Positions 40,223 to 51,600 of a stretch of 64,000 bases of DNA are shown one piece after another. Under the pieces are notes generated by a model. That model did no database searches, had not been told where the DNA came from, and saw only the letters and a list, made by a program, of their open reading frames with translations. The stretch lies in NCBI GenBank assembly GCA_014706385.1, contig JACGZH010000002.1:1-64000 (forward strand), read 5' to 3'. Position numbers and translations under genes: made by a program. The DNA comes from Phaffia rhodozyma. Lineage: Eukaryota; Basidiomycota; Tremellomycetes; Cystofilobasidiales; Mrakiaceae. Every line of letters begins with the position of its first letter. Within the stretch, counting starts at the first letter, position 1.

Positions 40223-43200
40223 CTGACCCTGGACCCTCCACCGACACACTCCTCGGCCCTCTGACACACCCCCCTTACCGCCCTCCTGGGCCATGTCCAA
40301 CAGAGACAATCCCATCCAGTGTCCCCACTGTGACCTCCGCACCACTGCCCTCCTCGAACACCTCCGGAAACTAGACCGCCCAAACAGATGGACAAACGCC
40401 TCTCTTGCTGGCACCGGTCTCATCGCCTGCAGCTGTGGCTTTCCCTGTGCTAGTCAACATGGCCTTCTCACCCATATCGCCAAGACTCACAAGAAACAGG
40501 ACCCTTTTGCTGTCCACCCTGTCTCTTCCCATTCCCTCCCTTCTCAGCCTGTGCCCTCCCAGCCTGTGCCCTCCCACTCTCGGTCTTCCCACTCTCGGCT
40601 CTCTCGGCCCTCCCGCCCTTCCTCTCATCTCCCGTCCCATCTCCCGTCCTATCCAACCCATCCAGCCACCTCCAGACCCCGCTCAGCATCCGCCACTTCT
40701 CTGCCCACCAGACCTCGCTTGATCCCCACCCAGCGTGCCATCCCTCGTCTTCCACGAAGACAGTCCTTTTCTAGCCCTCCGTCGTCCTCCATCCACTCTT
40801 TTTCTTCCGTCCACCCAGCCGAGTCGCTTTCTCCTGGTCCTGATCTCGTGCCTGTCTCTGCACTCGCTCCTGCACCTGCTTCTCCACTTGTCGCCGGGCC
40901 CGATGCCCTGCCTGACTCTGTCTCTGGCTTTGAGTCTGATGCCCTGGCTGACCCTATGCCTTACTCTCTTCCTCAGCCTCGACTCAGACAACACCATGCT
41001 CAGTCTGGTCTACTACTCGTCCCACCCACTCCTAGTCCTCTCCCACCCACTCCTAGTCCTCTCCCAGCCGAGCCTGCTCCCACCCTGTCTTGGCCTCCCT
41101 CCCTTCCTCCCTCCCTTCCGCCTTCTCCTCCTCCTGCAGACACCGCGTCCGACACCGCTGCCCTCGACCAGATCGACCAGGCCATCGACCTCGCATCCTC
41201 CCACACATCCCTCCTTGACCGCTTCCTCTCCCTCGTCAAACTGCCCACCGCGAGCAAGCCTTTCCACGGTCGCCAGCTCAAGGCCTTCCAAGATGCAGCA
41301 GAGCGGATGGCGTTCGCCTATGTCTCAAAGCCCAGTGAGCACACTCTGTTTGACTTTCTCTGTCTCCCAAAAGTCGGCCTTGTCCCTGGCTTTGCTCCTG
41401 GCGTCAACTCGGCTGCCAGGCTGCGAGCATACCCTGCTGTGTCTTGGCCGGAGCACTCCTCTCGCTCTGCTGGCGATCGTCGGCCTGGTGATCTCAAGCA
41501 TGCCGTCGGCAGACAGGTCTCTTCTGGCTATCTCTCTCGTGCTGCCAGTCTGCTTTCCGACCGGTCTCCTGTCCTTGCTCTGAGTGAGGATGTGATGGCG
41601 AGGTTGCATGCAAAACATCCATCCGGTGACCCCTCTCCGTTTTCGTCTCGTGCTGGCCCTCATCCTGGCGACAGCCCGGAAGAGCAAGCCGTTCTCCCTG
41701 CGTTTGCCAAGTTCTCCAGAGAGACCTCTCCCGGTATCTCTGGCTGGACTCAGCCTCTGCTTTCCCTTGCCCTCGCCCGGCAGCCTGTCTGTGAGATGGT
41801 CCGTGTGCTTACCGGTCAGATCTCTCAGGGTACAGCACCCGGCATCCAGCTTCTCTGTGCTTCCAGACTGACTCCTCTCGAAAAGACAGGCGGCGGGGTC
41901 AGACCGATCGCGGTGGGCGAGCTGCTCTATCGGCTGGTAAGCAAGATCCTTCTCAAGGCCAGACTCAGACAGACCATGCTCCTAGACTGTCAGCTTGGCG
42001 TCGGCTCCAAGGGCGGAGTCGAGCCGATCGTCAGACTGGTTGACGAGGCAACGAGAGGTGATCTCCGTGGCACTTACAACCACCTCGTCAGTCTGGACTT
42101 TTCTAACGCGTTCAACACTGTCAGCAGACGAGACCTCGCCGACGGACTCAAGGACTGGGCTCCCGAGCTCTATCGGGCCGGTCGGTGGGCATACGGTGAG
42201 CATACCACTCTGGTCTGTACCGGATCAGACGGCCAGGTCGTCACGATGGCTTCCCAGCAGGGGGTCAGACAGGGCGATCCGTTCGGGCCTCTCTTCTTTT
42301 CTCTTGCCATCAGACGGTTCATGTCTCAGCTTCGTCAGTTCGTAGGCCTCGACGGTCTGGTCGTCAGCTATCTAGACGATGTGTTCATCCTGACAAATGA
42401 CTCTGGAGCACTCGAGAAAGTCATCGCGTTCGTAGAAGCAAGTAGCACATCTTTATCACTAAACAAATCAAAGTCAAAGATACATGACCTGTTTTCTATC
42501 GAGTCCCATGGCCTCGAGCTTCTCGGCACCGCCATCGGCAGCACACAGTTCCGAGCGGCCTTCCTCCAACGCAAGATCCACCACGAGCTTGCCATCATCC
42601 GGAAACTGCCCAGCCTCCACTACCAGCACGGTCTCTTGCTTCTCCGTCGATGCGTCCAGATGAACCTGCGGCACCTCCAACGAACACTAGACACGTCAGA
42701 TCTCGATCACCCATGGACTGCACTAGACGACGCACTCACCGAGGCGGTTCTCCTCATCCGGAACTCTCCCCGTCGACTCGACACCGACAGAGCCATCATC
42801 CAGCTCCCCACCCGGTTCGGCGGCCTCGGTGTGCTCTCGTTCGCCGACGTCGCCCCACTCGCCTATCAGGCCGCAAACGAGGCAGCAGACACCATCATCG
42901 CACCCATCCTCGGCGGCTTTGACATGTCGGACGTCCAGCCAATGTCCCAAAGGGCTAGAACAAACAGCATGGTCGAACACAAGCTGAGCATTCTCCTTTC
43001 TCAGCTCTCACAGCATCAACAGGACTCACTGGCTGAAAACGCGACGTTCCTCGGCCGCAGATGGCTCAACATCATCCCCTTCACCTCCTCGCTCTCCCTC
43101 AGAGACGTCCACATCGCCGCCGGTCTCCACTTCCTCACCTTCTGCCCCGGCCGGTCCGACCTCTGCAACAGCTGCCACCACCAGAACCACTACGGACACG

Positions 43201-44314
43201 ACGAGGTCTGCCACGGCCGCAACCCAGACACCCTCGCTAGACACGGCAACATCAAGCGGTTAGTACACAAGTCGCTCGCTGCGAACAGCATGTTCAACGT
43301 AGAGAACGAACCACTTGTCCCTGGCACCTCCATGCGGACCGATCTCCGGATCACTTCGCCCGACGGTGTCGTCGAGATCGACGTCGCTGTAGTCTCGATC
43401 GCATCCGACGCCGCACGAGAGATCGCCAGACGGACCCATCTGTACCCACAGGCCGCCAAACAAAACAGATCAGCCTTTGCCACTCGGTTCGCCAGACGGA
43501 ACGACCCGCCCGGTGTCCAGCTCGACCCAGCCCACCAAGCGGTCGTCGCGATCCTGGACGGGAAAGCAAAAGAAAAGGTACAGACCTATGCGAACCGGAT
43601 CTATCTTCCCTTCGAGCCCTTCATCCTCACCACCGGCGGGGCGATCGACTGCCGGGCGAACGAGCTGATCGACCGGTGGACCAAGCACCTCGGTCCGTCT
43701 GCCGCTGGCCGTCTTCTCAGTCATCTTGCTGTCGTCCTGTTGTCTGCCAGGGCTGCCCACTGGCAGTTCTGAACAAAGTCGAGGTGGACGGAAGTGGATG
43801 GAAGCGAGAAGGAGTCGTTCTGTTGCGTGTTTCGTTGTGAGATTTACTTCATGATGATGGTGGTCGATGATCAACTTGCAGTTTGCATCTCTTTCTCTTT
43901 CTTCTTTCTTTCTTTCTTTTCTTTCTATCTTATCTTCTTTTCTTTCTTTCTTTCTTTCCATCTTATCTCGTTTTCTTTTCGTCTTATCTTGTTTCCTTCC
44001 ATCTTACTCTATTTCTCTCTTTCTACTTCTACTTCTGTTTCTACTTCTGTTTCGATCTCTTTACTTCCTTCTTCTTCATTTTATCCTACTTTATTCTTTA
44101 CCTCTTTCTCTATTTCTATCTTTACTTCTACTTCTATTTCTATCCTTACTTCTACTTCTATTTCTTTCTTTACTTCTACTTCCATTTCTACTTCTTCCCC
44201 TCTTCTTCCTACCTCCCCTTAGCGTACACCTCCTACAGCTGTCGGTCCTCTTTCTTTCTTCTTTCTGCTCGCTACAACCAGACCTTGCTAAAAGAACTAT
44301 CTATGAATCTAAGA
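40160..44314 (+). mobile_element. Unit 13: full-length retrotransposon
   Basis: Pentamer start to terminus CTAAGA at 44314. Long-type 3' UTR. First of three units spaced exactly 4204 bp apart. Confidence 0.93.
40293..43772 (+). CDS. Telomeric non-LTR retrotransposon polyprotein (reference copy, unit 13)
   Basis: 1159 aa, used as reference. Residues 10-66 hold a CPHC pair and a C2H2-like finger (C46, C48, H61, H66), presumably for nucleic-acid binding. A Ser/Pro-rich low-complexity linker fills about 70-290. The reverse transcriptase shows GGGVRPI (533-539), motif A LDFSNAF with D602, motif B QQGVRQGDP (655-663) and motif C YLDD with D695/D696, then LNKSKS and a Leu/Arg-rich thumb. A CCHC knuckle (C958, C961, H969, C973) and RHGN (983-986) lead to a restriction-like endonuclease core, RTDL (D1017) to EIDV (D1030). 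Known family logic: the endonuclease nicks, or a free 3' end is used, and the RT copies the RNA from it. The ATG lies about 70 nt after the pentamer tract. CRE/Cnl1-type affiliation is inferred from architecture and telomeric location. Confidence 0.95.
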   Translation: MSNRDNPIQCPHCDLRTTALLEHLRKLDRPNRWTNASLAGTGLIACSCGFPCASQHGLLTHIAKTHKKQDPFAVHPVSSHSLPSQPVPSQPVPSHSRSSHSRLSRPSRPSSHLPSHLPSYPTHPATSRPRSASATSLPTRPRLIPTQRAIPRLPRRQSFSSPPSSSIHSFSSVHPAESLSPGPDLVPVSALAPAPASPLVAGPDALPDSVSGFESDALADPMPYSLPQPRLRQHHAQSGLLLVPPTPSPLPPTPSPLPAEPAPTLSWPPSLPPSLPPSPPPADTASDTAALDQIDQAIDLASSHTSLLDRFLSLVKLPTASKPFHGRQLKAFQDAAERMAFAYVSKPSEHTLFDFLCLPKVGLVPGFAPGVNSAARLRAYPAVSWPEHSSRSAGDRRPGDLKHAVGRQVSSGYLSRAASLLSDRSPVLALSEDVMARLHAKHPSGDPSPFSSRAGPHPGDSPEEQAVLPAFAKFSRETSPGISGWTQPLLSLALARQPVCEMVRVLTGQISQGTAPGIQLLCASRLTPLEKTGGGVRPIAVGELLYRLVSKILLKARLRQTMLLDCQLGVGSKGGVEPIVRLVDEATRGDLRGTYNHLVSLDFSNAFNTVSRRDLADGLKDWAPELYRAGRWAYGEHTTLVCTGSDGQVVTMASQQGVRQGDPFGPLFFSLAIRRFMSQLRQFVGLDGLVVSYLDDVFILTNDSGALEKVIAFVEASSTSLSLNKSKSKIHDLFSIESHGLELLGTAIGSTQFRAAFLQRKIHHELAIIRKLPSLHYQHGLLLLRRCVQMNLRHLQRTLDTSDLDHPWTALDDALTEAVLLIRNSPRRLDTDRAIIQLPTRFGGLGVLSFADVAPLAYQAANEAADTIIAPILGGFDMSDVQPMSQRARTNSMVEHKLSILLSQLSQHQQDSLAENATFLGRRWLNIIPFTSSLSLRDVHIAAGLHFLTFCPGRSDLCNSCHHQNHYGHDEVCHGRNPDTLARHGNIKRLVHKSLAANSMFNVENEPLVPGTSMRTDLRITSPDGVVEIDVAVVSIASDAAREIARRTHLYPQAAKQNRSAFATRFARRNDPPGVQLDPAHQAVVAILDGKAKEKVQTYANRIYLPFEPFILTTGGAIDCRANELIDRWTKHLGPSAAGRLLSHLAVVLLSARAAHWQF

Positions 44315-44427
44315 CCCTAACCCTAAATGAATCTAAAACCCTAACCTCCTCCTACCTCCCCTTAGCGTACACCTCCTACACCTACCCTCACCTACCCTAC
44401 CCTACCCCACCCTACCCTACCCTACCC
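44315..44427 (+). repeat. Junction 13/14: telomeric tract, 12-nt fragment, minisatellite piece, (CCCTA)n
   Basis: CCCTAACCCTAA (44315-44326), ATGAATCTAAAA (44327-44338), CCCTAACC, a CCTCCCCTTAGCGTACACC piece, then CCCTA pentamers (44384-44427). It is duplicated unchanged at 48519-48631. Confidence 0.85.
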
Positions 44428-47400
44428 TGACCCTGGACCCTCCACCGACACACTCCTCGGCCCTCTGACACACCCCCCTTACCGCCCTCCTGGGCCATGT
44501 CCAACAGAGACAATCCCATCCAGTGTCCCCACTGTGACCTCCGCACCACTGCCCTCCTCGAACACCTCCGGAAACTAGACCGCCCAAACAGATGGACAAA
44601 CGCCTCTCTTGCTGGCACCGGTCTCATCGCCTGCAGCTGTGGCTTTCCCTGTGCTAGTCAACATGGCCTTCTCACCCATATCGCCAAGACTCACAAGAAA
44701 CAGGACCCTTTTGCTGTCCACCCTGTCTCTTCCCATTCCCTCCCTTCTCAGCCTGTGCCCTCCCAGCCTGTGCCCTCCCACTCTCGGTCTTCCCACTCTC
44801 GGCTCTCTCGGCCCTCCCGCCCTTCCTCTCATCTCCCGTCCCATCTCCCGTCCTATCCAACCCATCCAGCCACCTCCAGACCCCGCTCAGCATCCGCCAC
44901 ATCTCTGCCCACCAGACCTCGCTTGATCCCCACCCAGCGTGCCATCCCTCGTCTTCCACGAAGACAGTCCTTTTCTAGCCCTCCGTCGTCCTCCATCCAC
45001 TCTTTTTCTTCCGTCCACCCAGCCGAGTCGCTTTCTCCTGGTCCTGATCTCGTGCCTGTCTCTGCACTCGCTCCTGCACCTGCTTCTCCACTTGTCGCCG
45101 GGCCCGATGCCCTGCCTGACTCTGTCTCTGGCTTTGAGTCTGATGCCCTGGCTGACCCTATGCCTTACTCTCTTCCTCAGCCTCGACTCAGACAACACCA
45201 TGCTCAGTCTGGTCTACTACTCGTCCCACCCACTCCTAGTCCTCTCCCACCCACTCCTAGTCCTCTCCCAGCCGAGCCTGCTCCCACCCTGTCTTGGCCT
45301 CCCTCCCTTCCTCCCTCCCTTCCGCCTTCTCCTCCTCCTGCAGACACCGCGTCCGACACCGCTGCCCTCGACCAGATCGACCAGGCCATCGACCTCGCAT
45401 CCTCCCACACATCCCTCCTTGACCGCTTCCTCTCCCTCGTCAAACTGCCCACCGCGAGCAAGCCTTTCCACGGTCGCCAGCTCAAGGCCTTCCAAGATGC
45501 AGCAGAGCGGATGGCGTTCGCCTATGTCTCAAAGCCCAGTGAGCACACTCTGTTTGACTTTCTCTGTCTCCCAAAAGTCGGCCTTGTCCCTGGCTTTGCT
45601 CCTGGCGTCAACTCGGCTGCCAGGCTGCGAGCATACCCTGCTGTGTCTTGGCCGGAGCACTCCTCTCGCTCTGCTGGCGATCGTCGGCCTGGTGATCTCA
45701 AGCATGCCGTCGGCAGACAGGTCTCTTCTGGCTATCTCTCTCGTGCTGCCAGTCTGCTTTCCGACCGGTCTCCTGTCCTTGCTCTGAGTGAGGATGTGAT
45801 GGCGAGGTTGCATGCAAAACATCCATCCGGTGACCCCTCTCCGTTTTCGTCTCGTGCTGGCCCTCATCCTGGCGACAGCCCGGAAGAGCAAGCCGTTCTC
45901 CCTGCGTTTGCCAAGTTCTCCAGAGAGACCTCTCCCGGTATCTCTGGCTGGACTCAGCCTCTGCTTTCCCTTGCCCTCGCCCGGCAGCCTGTCCGTGAGA
46001 TGGTCCGTGTGCTTACCGGTCAGATCTCTCAGGGTACAGCACCCGGCATCCAGCTTCTCTGTGCTTCCAGACTGACTCCTCTCGAAAAGACAGGCGGCGG
46101 GGTCAGACCGATCGCGGTGGGCGAGCTGCTCTATCGGCTGGTAAGCAAGATCCTTCTCAAGGCCAGACTCAGACAGACCATGCTCCTAGACTGTCAGCTT
46201 GGCGTCGGCTCCAAGGGCGGAGTCGAGCCGATCGTCAGACTGGTTGACGAGGCAACGAGAGGTGATCTCCGTGGCACTTACAACCACCTCGTCAGTCTGG
46301 ACTTTTCTAACGCGTTCAACACTGTCAGCAGACGAGACCTCGCCGACGGACTCAAGGACTGGGCTCCCGAGCTCTATCGGGCCGGTCGGTGGGCATACGG
46401 TGAGCATACCACTCTGGTCTGTACCGGATCAGACGGCCAGGTCGTCACGATGGCTTCCCAGCAGGGGGTCAGACAGGGCGATCCGTTCGGGCCTCTCTTC
46501 TTTTCTCTTGCCATCAGACGGTTCATGTCCCAGCTTCGTCAGTTCGTAGGCCTCGACGGTCTGGTCGTCAGCTATCTAGACGATGTGTTCATCCTGACAA
46601 ATGACTCTGGAGCACTCGAGAAAGTCATCGCGTTCGTAGAAGCAAGTAGCACATCTTTATCACTAAACAAATCAAAGTCAAAGATACATGACCTGTTTTC
46701 TATCGAGTCCCATGGCCTCGAGCTTCTCGGCACCGCCATCGGCAGCACACAGTTCCGAGCGGCCTTCCTCCAACGCAAGATCCACCACGAGCTTGCCATC
46801 ATCCGGAAACTGCCCAGCCTCCACTACCAGCACGGTCTCTTGCTTCTCCGTCGATGCGTCCAGATGAACCTGCGGCACCTCCAACGAACACTAGACACGT
46901 CAGATCTCGATCACCCATGGACTGCACTAGACGACGCACTCACCGAGGCGGTTCTCCTCATCCGGAACTCTCCCCGTCGACTCGACACCGACAGAGCCAT
47001 CATCCAGCTCCCCACCCGGTTCGGCGGCCTCGGTGTGCTCTCGTTCGCCGACGTCGCCCCACTCGCCTATCAGGCCGCAAACGAGGCAGCAGACACCATC
47101 ATCGCACCCATCCTCGGCGGCTTTGACATGTCGGACGTCCAGCCAATGTCCCAAAGGGCTAGAACAAACAGCATGGTCGAACACAAGCTGAGCATTCTCC
47201 TTTCTCAGCTCTCACAGCATCAACAGGACTCACTGGCTGAAAACGCGACGTTCCTCGGCCGCAGATGGCTCAACATCATCCCCTTCACCTCCTCGCTCTC
47301 CCTCAGAGACGTCCACATCGCCGCCGGTCTCCACTTCCTCACCTTCTGCCCCGGCCGGTCCGACCTCTGCAACAGCTGCCACCACCAGAACCACTACGGA

Positions 47401-48518
47401 CACGACGAGGTCTGCCACGGCCGCAACCCAGACACCCTCGCTAGACACGGCAACATCAAGCGGTTAGTACACAAGTCGCTCGCTGCGAACAGCATGTTCA
47501 ACGTAGAGAACGAACCACTTGTCCCTGGCACCTCCATGCGGACCGATCTCCGGATCACTTCGCCCGACGGTGTCGTCGAGATCGACGTCGCTGTAGTCTC
47601 GATCGCATCCGACGCCGCACGAGAGATCGCCAGACGGACCCATCTGTACCCACAGGCCGCCAAACAAAACAGATCAGCCTTTGCCACTCGGTTCGCCAGA
47701 CGGAACGACCCGCCCGGTGTCCAGCTCGACCCAGCCCACCAAGCGGTCGTCGCGATCCTGGACGGGAAAGCAAAAGAAAAGGTACAGACCTATGCGAACC
47801 GGATCTATCTTCCCTTCGAGCCCTTCATCCTCACCACCGGCGGGGCGATCGACTGCCGGGCGAACGAGCTGATCGACCGGTGGACCAAGCACCTCGGTCC
47901 GTCTGCCGCTGGCCGTCTTCTCAGTCATCTTGCTGTCGTCCTGTTGTCTGCCAGGGCTGCCCACTGGCAGTTCTGAACAAAGTCGAGGTGGACGGAAGTG
48001 GATGGAAGCGAGAAGGAGTCGTTCTGTTGCGTGTTTCGTTGTGAGATTTACTTCATGATGATGGTGGTCGATGATCAACTTGCAGTTTGCATCTCTTTCT
48101 CTTTCTTCTTTCTTTCTTTCTTTTCTTTCTATCTTATCTTCTTTTCTTTCTTTCTTTCTTTCCATCTTATCTCGTTTTCTTTTCGTCTTATCTTGTTTCC
48201 TTCCATCTTACTCTATTTCTCTCTTTCTACTTCTACTTCTGTTTCTACTTCTGTTTCGATCTCTTTACTTCCTTCTTCTTCATTTTATCCTACTTTATTC
48301 TTTACCTCTTTCTCTATTTCTATCTTTACTTCTACTTCTATTTCTATCCTTACTTCTACTTCTATTTCTTTCTTTACTTCTACTTCCATTTCTACTTCTT
48401 CCCCTCTTCTTCCTACCTCCCCTTAGCGTACACCTCCTACAGCTGTCGGTCCTCTTTCTTTCTTCTTTCTGCTCGCTACAACCAGACCTTGCTAAAAGAA
48501 CTATCTATGAATCTAAGA
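44385..48518 (+). mobile_element. Unit 14: full-length retrotransposon
   Basis: Nearly identical to unit 15, including both flanking left junctions. Long-type 3' UTR, terminus CTAAGA at 48518. Confidence 0.93.
44497..47976 (+). CDS. Telomeric non-LTR retrotransposon polyprotein, unit 14
   Basis: 1159 aa with the same motif positions as unit 13. It differs from unit 13 by PVREMVRVL (Arg, not Cys) and by silent changes such as ATGTCCCAG. It shares ASKPFHGRQ (Phe for Leu) with units 13 and 15. Intact. Confidence 0.94.
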   Translation: MSNRDNPIQCPHCDLRTTALLEHLRKLDRPNRWTNASLAGTGLIACSCGFPCASQHGLLTHIAKTHKKQDPFAVHPVSSHSLPSQPVPSQPVPSHSRSSHSRLSRPSRPSSHLPSHLPSYPTHPATSRPRSASATSLPTRPRLIPTQRAIPRLPRRQSFSSPPSSSIHSFSSVHPAESLSPGPDLVPVSALAPAPASPLVAGPDALPDSVSGFESDALADPMPYSLPQPRLRQHHAQSGLLLVPPTPSPLPPTPSPLPAEPAPTLSWPPSLPPSLPPSPPPADTASDTAALDQIDQAIDLASSHTSLLDRFLSLVKLPTASKPFHGRQLKAFQDAAERMAFAYVSKPSEHTLFDFLCLPKVGLVPGFAPGVNSAARLRAYPAVSWPEHSSRSAGDRRPGDLKHAVGRQVSSGYLSRAASLLSDRSPVLALSEDVMARLHAKHPSGDPSPFSSRAGPHPGDSPEEQAVLPAFAKFSRETSPGISGWTQPLLSLALARQPVREMVRVLTGQISQGTAPGIQLLCASRLTPLEKTGGGVRPIAVGELLYRLVSKILLKARLRQTMLLDCQLGVGSKGGVEPIVRLVDEATRGDLRGTYNHLVSLDFSNAFNTVSRRDLADGLKDWAPELYRAGRWAYGEHTTLVCTGSDGQVVTMASQQGVRQGDPFGPLFFSLAIRRFMSQLRQFVGLDGLVVSYLDDVFILTNDSGALEKVIAFVEASSTSLSLNKSKSKIHDLFSIESHGLELLGTAIGSTQFRAAFLQRKIHHELAIIRKLPSLHYQHGLLLLRRCVQMNLRHLQRTLDTSDLDHPWTALDDALTEAVLLIRNSPRRLDTDRAIIQLPTRFGGLGVLSFADVAPLAYQAANEAADTIIAPILGGFDMSDVQPMSQRARTNSMVEHKLSILLSQLSQHQQDSLAENATFLGRRWLNIIPFTSSLSLRDVHIAAGLHFLTFCPGRSDLCNSCHHQNHYGHDEVCHGRNPDTLARHGNIKRLVHKSLAANSMFNVENEPLVPGTSMRTDLRITSPDGVVEIDVAVVSIASDAAREIARRTHLYPQAAKQNRSAFATRFARRNDPPGVQLDPAHQAVVAILDGKAKEKVQTYANRIYLPFEPFILTTGGAIDCRANELIDRWTKHLGPSAAGRLLSHLAVVLLSARAAHWQF

Positions 48519-48631
48519 CCCTAACCCTAAATGAATCTAAAACCCTAACCTCCTCCTACCTCCCCTTAGCGTACACCTCCTACACCTACCCTCACCTACC
48601 CTACCCTACCCCACCCTACCCTACCCTACCC
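48519..48631 (+). repeat. Junction 14/15: copy of junction 13/14
   Basis: Telomeric tract, 12-nt fragment, minisatellite piece and pentamers in the same order and length as at 44315-44427. Confidence 0.88.
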
Positions 48632-51600
48632 TGACCCTGGACCCTCCACCGACACACTCCTCGGCCCTCTGACACACCCCCCTTACCGCCCTCCTGGGCC
48701 ATGTCCAACAGAGACAATCCCATCCAGTGTCCCCACTGTGACCTCCGCACCACTGCCCTCCTCGAACACCTCCGGAAACTAGACCGCCCAAACAGATGGA
48801 CAAACGCCTCTCTTGCTGGCACCGGTCTCATCGCCTGCAGCTGTGGCTTTCCCTGTGCTAGTCAACATGGCCTTCTCACCCATATCGCCAAGACTCACAA
48901 GAAACAGGACCCTTTTGCTGTCCACCCTGTCTCTTCCCATTCCCTCCCTTCTCAGCCTGTGCCCTCCCAGCCTGTGCCCTCCCACTCTCGGTCTTCCCAC
49001 TCTCGGCTCTCTCGGCCCTCCCGCCCTTCCTCTCATCTCCCGTCCCATCTCCCGTCCTATCCAACCCATCCAGCCACCTCCAGACCCCGCTCAGCATCCG
49101 CCACATCTCTGCCCACCAGACCTCGCTTGATCCCCACCCAGCGTGCCATCCCTCGTCTTCCACGAAGACAGTCCTTTTCTAGCCCTCCGTCGTCCTCCAT
49201 CCACTCTTTTTCTTCCGTCCACCCAGCCGAGTCGCTTTCTCCTGGTCCTGATCTCGTGCCTGTCTCTGCACTCGCTCCTGCACCTGCTTCTCCACTTGTC
49301 GCCGGGCCCGATGCCCTGCCTGACTCTGTCTCTGGCTTTGAGTCTGATGCCCTGGCTGACCCTATGCCTTACTCTCTTCCTCAGCCTCGACTCAGACAAC
49401 ACCATGCTCAGTCTGGTCTACTACTCGTCCCACCCACTCCTAGTCCTCTCCCACCCACTCCTAGTCCTCTCCCAGCCGAGCCTGCTCCCACCCTGTCTTG
49501 GCCTCCCTCCCTTCCTCCCTCCCTTCCGCCTTCTCCTCCTCCTGCAGACACCGCGTCCGACACCGCTGCCCTCGACCAGATCGACCAGGCCATCGACCTC
49601 GCATCCTCCCACACATCCCTCCTTGACCGCTTCCTCTCCCTCGTCAAACTGCCCACCGCGAGCAAGCCTTTCCACGGTCGCCAGCTCAAGGCCTTCCAAG
49701 ATGCAGCAGAGCGGATGGCGTTCGCCTATGTCTCAAAGCCCAGTGAGCACACTCTGTTTGACTTTCTCTGTCTCCCAAAAGTCGGCCTTGTCCCTGGCTT
49801 TGCTCCTGGCGTCAACTCGGCTGCCAGGCTGCGAGCATACCCTGCTGTGTCTTGGCCGGAGCACTCCTCTCGCTCTGCTGGCGATCGTCGGCCTGGTGAT
49901 CTCAAGCATGCCGTCGGCAGACAGGTCTCTTCTGGCTATCTCTCTCGTGCTGCCAGTCTGCTTTCCGACCGGTCTCCTGTCCTTGCTCTGAGTGAGGATG
50001 TGATGGCGAGGTTGCATGCAAAACATCCATCCGGTGACCCCTCTCCGTTTTCGTCTCGTGCTGGCCCTCATCCTGGCGACAGCCCGGAAGAGCAAGCCGT
50101 TCTCCCTGCGTTTGCCAAGTTCTCCAGAGAGACCTCTCCCGGTATCTCTGGCTGGACTCAGCCTCTGCTTTCCCTTGCCCTCGCCCGGCAGCCTGTCCGT
50201 GAGATGGTCCGTGTGCTTACCGGTCAGATCTCTCAGGGTACAGCACCCGGCATCCAGCTTCTCTGTGCTTCCAGACTGACTCCTCTCGAAAAGACAGGCG
50301 GCGGGGTCAGACCGATCGCGGTGGGCGAGCTGCTCTATCGGCTGGTAAGCAAGATCCTTCTCAAGGCCAGACTCAGACAGACCATGCTCCTAGACTGTCA
50401 GCTTGGCGTCGGCTCCAAGGGCGGAGTCGAGCCGATCGTCAGACTGGTTGACGAGGCAACGAGAGGTGATCTCCGTGGCACTTACAACCACCTCGTCAGT
50501 CTGGACTTTTCTAACGCGTTCAACACTGTCAGCAGACGAGACCTCGCCGACGGACTCAAGGACTGGGCTCCCGAGCTCTATCGGGCCGGTCGGTGGGCAT
50601 ACGGTGAGCATACCACTCTGGTCTGTACCGGATCAGACGGCCAGGTCGTCACGATGGCTTCCCAGCAGGGGGTCAGACAGGGCGATCCGTTCGGGCCTCT
50701 CTTCTTTTCTCTTGCCATCAGACGGTTCATGTCCCAGCTTCGTCAGTTCGTAGGCCTCGACGGTCTGGTCGTCAGCTATCTAGACGATGTGTTCATCCTG
50801 ACAAATGACTCTGGAGCACTCGAGAAAGTCATCGCGTTCGTAGAAGCAAGTAGCACATCTTTATCACTAAACAAATCAAAGTCAAAGATACATGACCTGT
50901 TTTCTATCGAGTCCCATGGCCTCGAGCTTCTCGGCACCGCCATCGGCAGCACACAGTTCCGAGCGGCCTTCCTCCAACGCAAGATCCACCACGAGCTTGC
51001 CATCATCCGGAAACTGCCCAGCCTCCACTACCAGCACGGTCTCTTGCTTCTCCGTCGATGCGTCCAGATGAACCTGCGGCACCTCCAACGAACACTAGAC
51101 ACGTCAGATCTCGATCACCCATGGACTGCACTAGACGACGCACTCACCGAGGCGGTTCTCCTCATCCGGAACTCTCCCCGTCGACTCGACACCGACAGAG
51201 CCATCATCCAGCTCCCCACCCGGTTCGGCGGCCTCGGTGTGCTCTCGTTCGCCGACGTCGCCCCACTCGCCTATCAGGCCGCAAACGAGGCAGCAGACAC
51301 CATCATCGCACCCATCCTCGGCGGCTTTGACATGTCGGACGTCCAGCCAATGTCCCAAAGGGCTAGAACAAACAGCATGGTCGAACACAAGCTGAGCATT
51401 CTCCTTTCTCAGCTCTCACAGCATCAACAGGACTCACTGGCTGAAAACGCGACGTTCCTCGGCCGCAGATGGCTCAACATCATCCCCTTCACCTCCTCGC
51501 TCTCCCTCAGAGACGTCCACATCGCCGCCGGTCTCCACTTCCTCACCTTCTGCCCCGGCCGGTCCGACCTCTGCAACAGCTGCCACCACCAGAACCACTA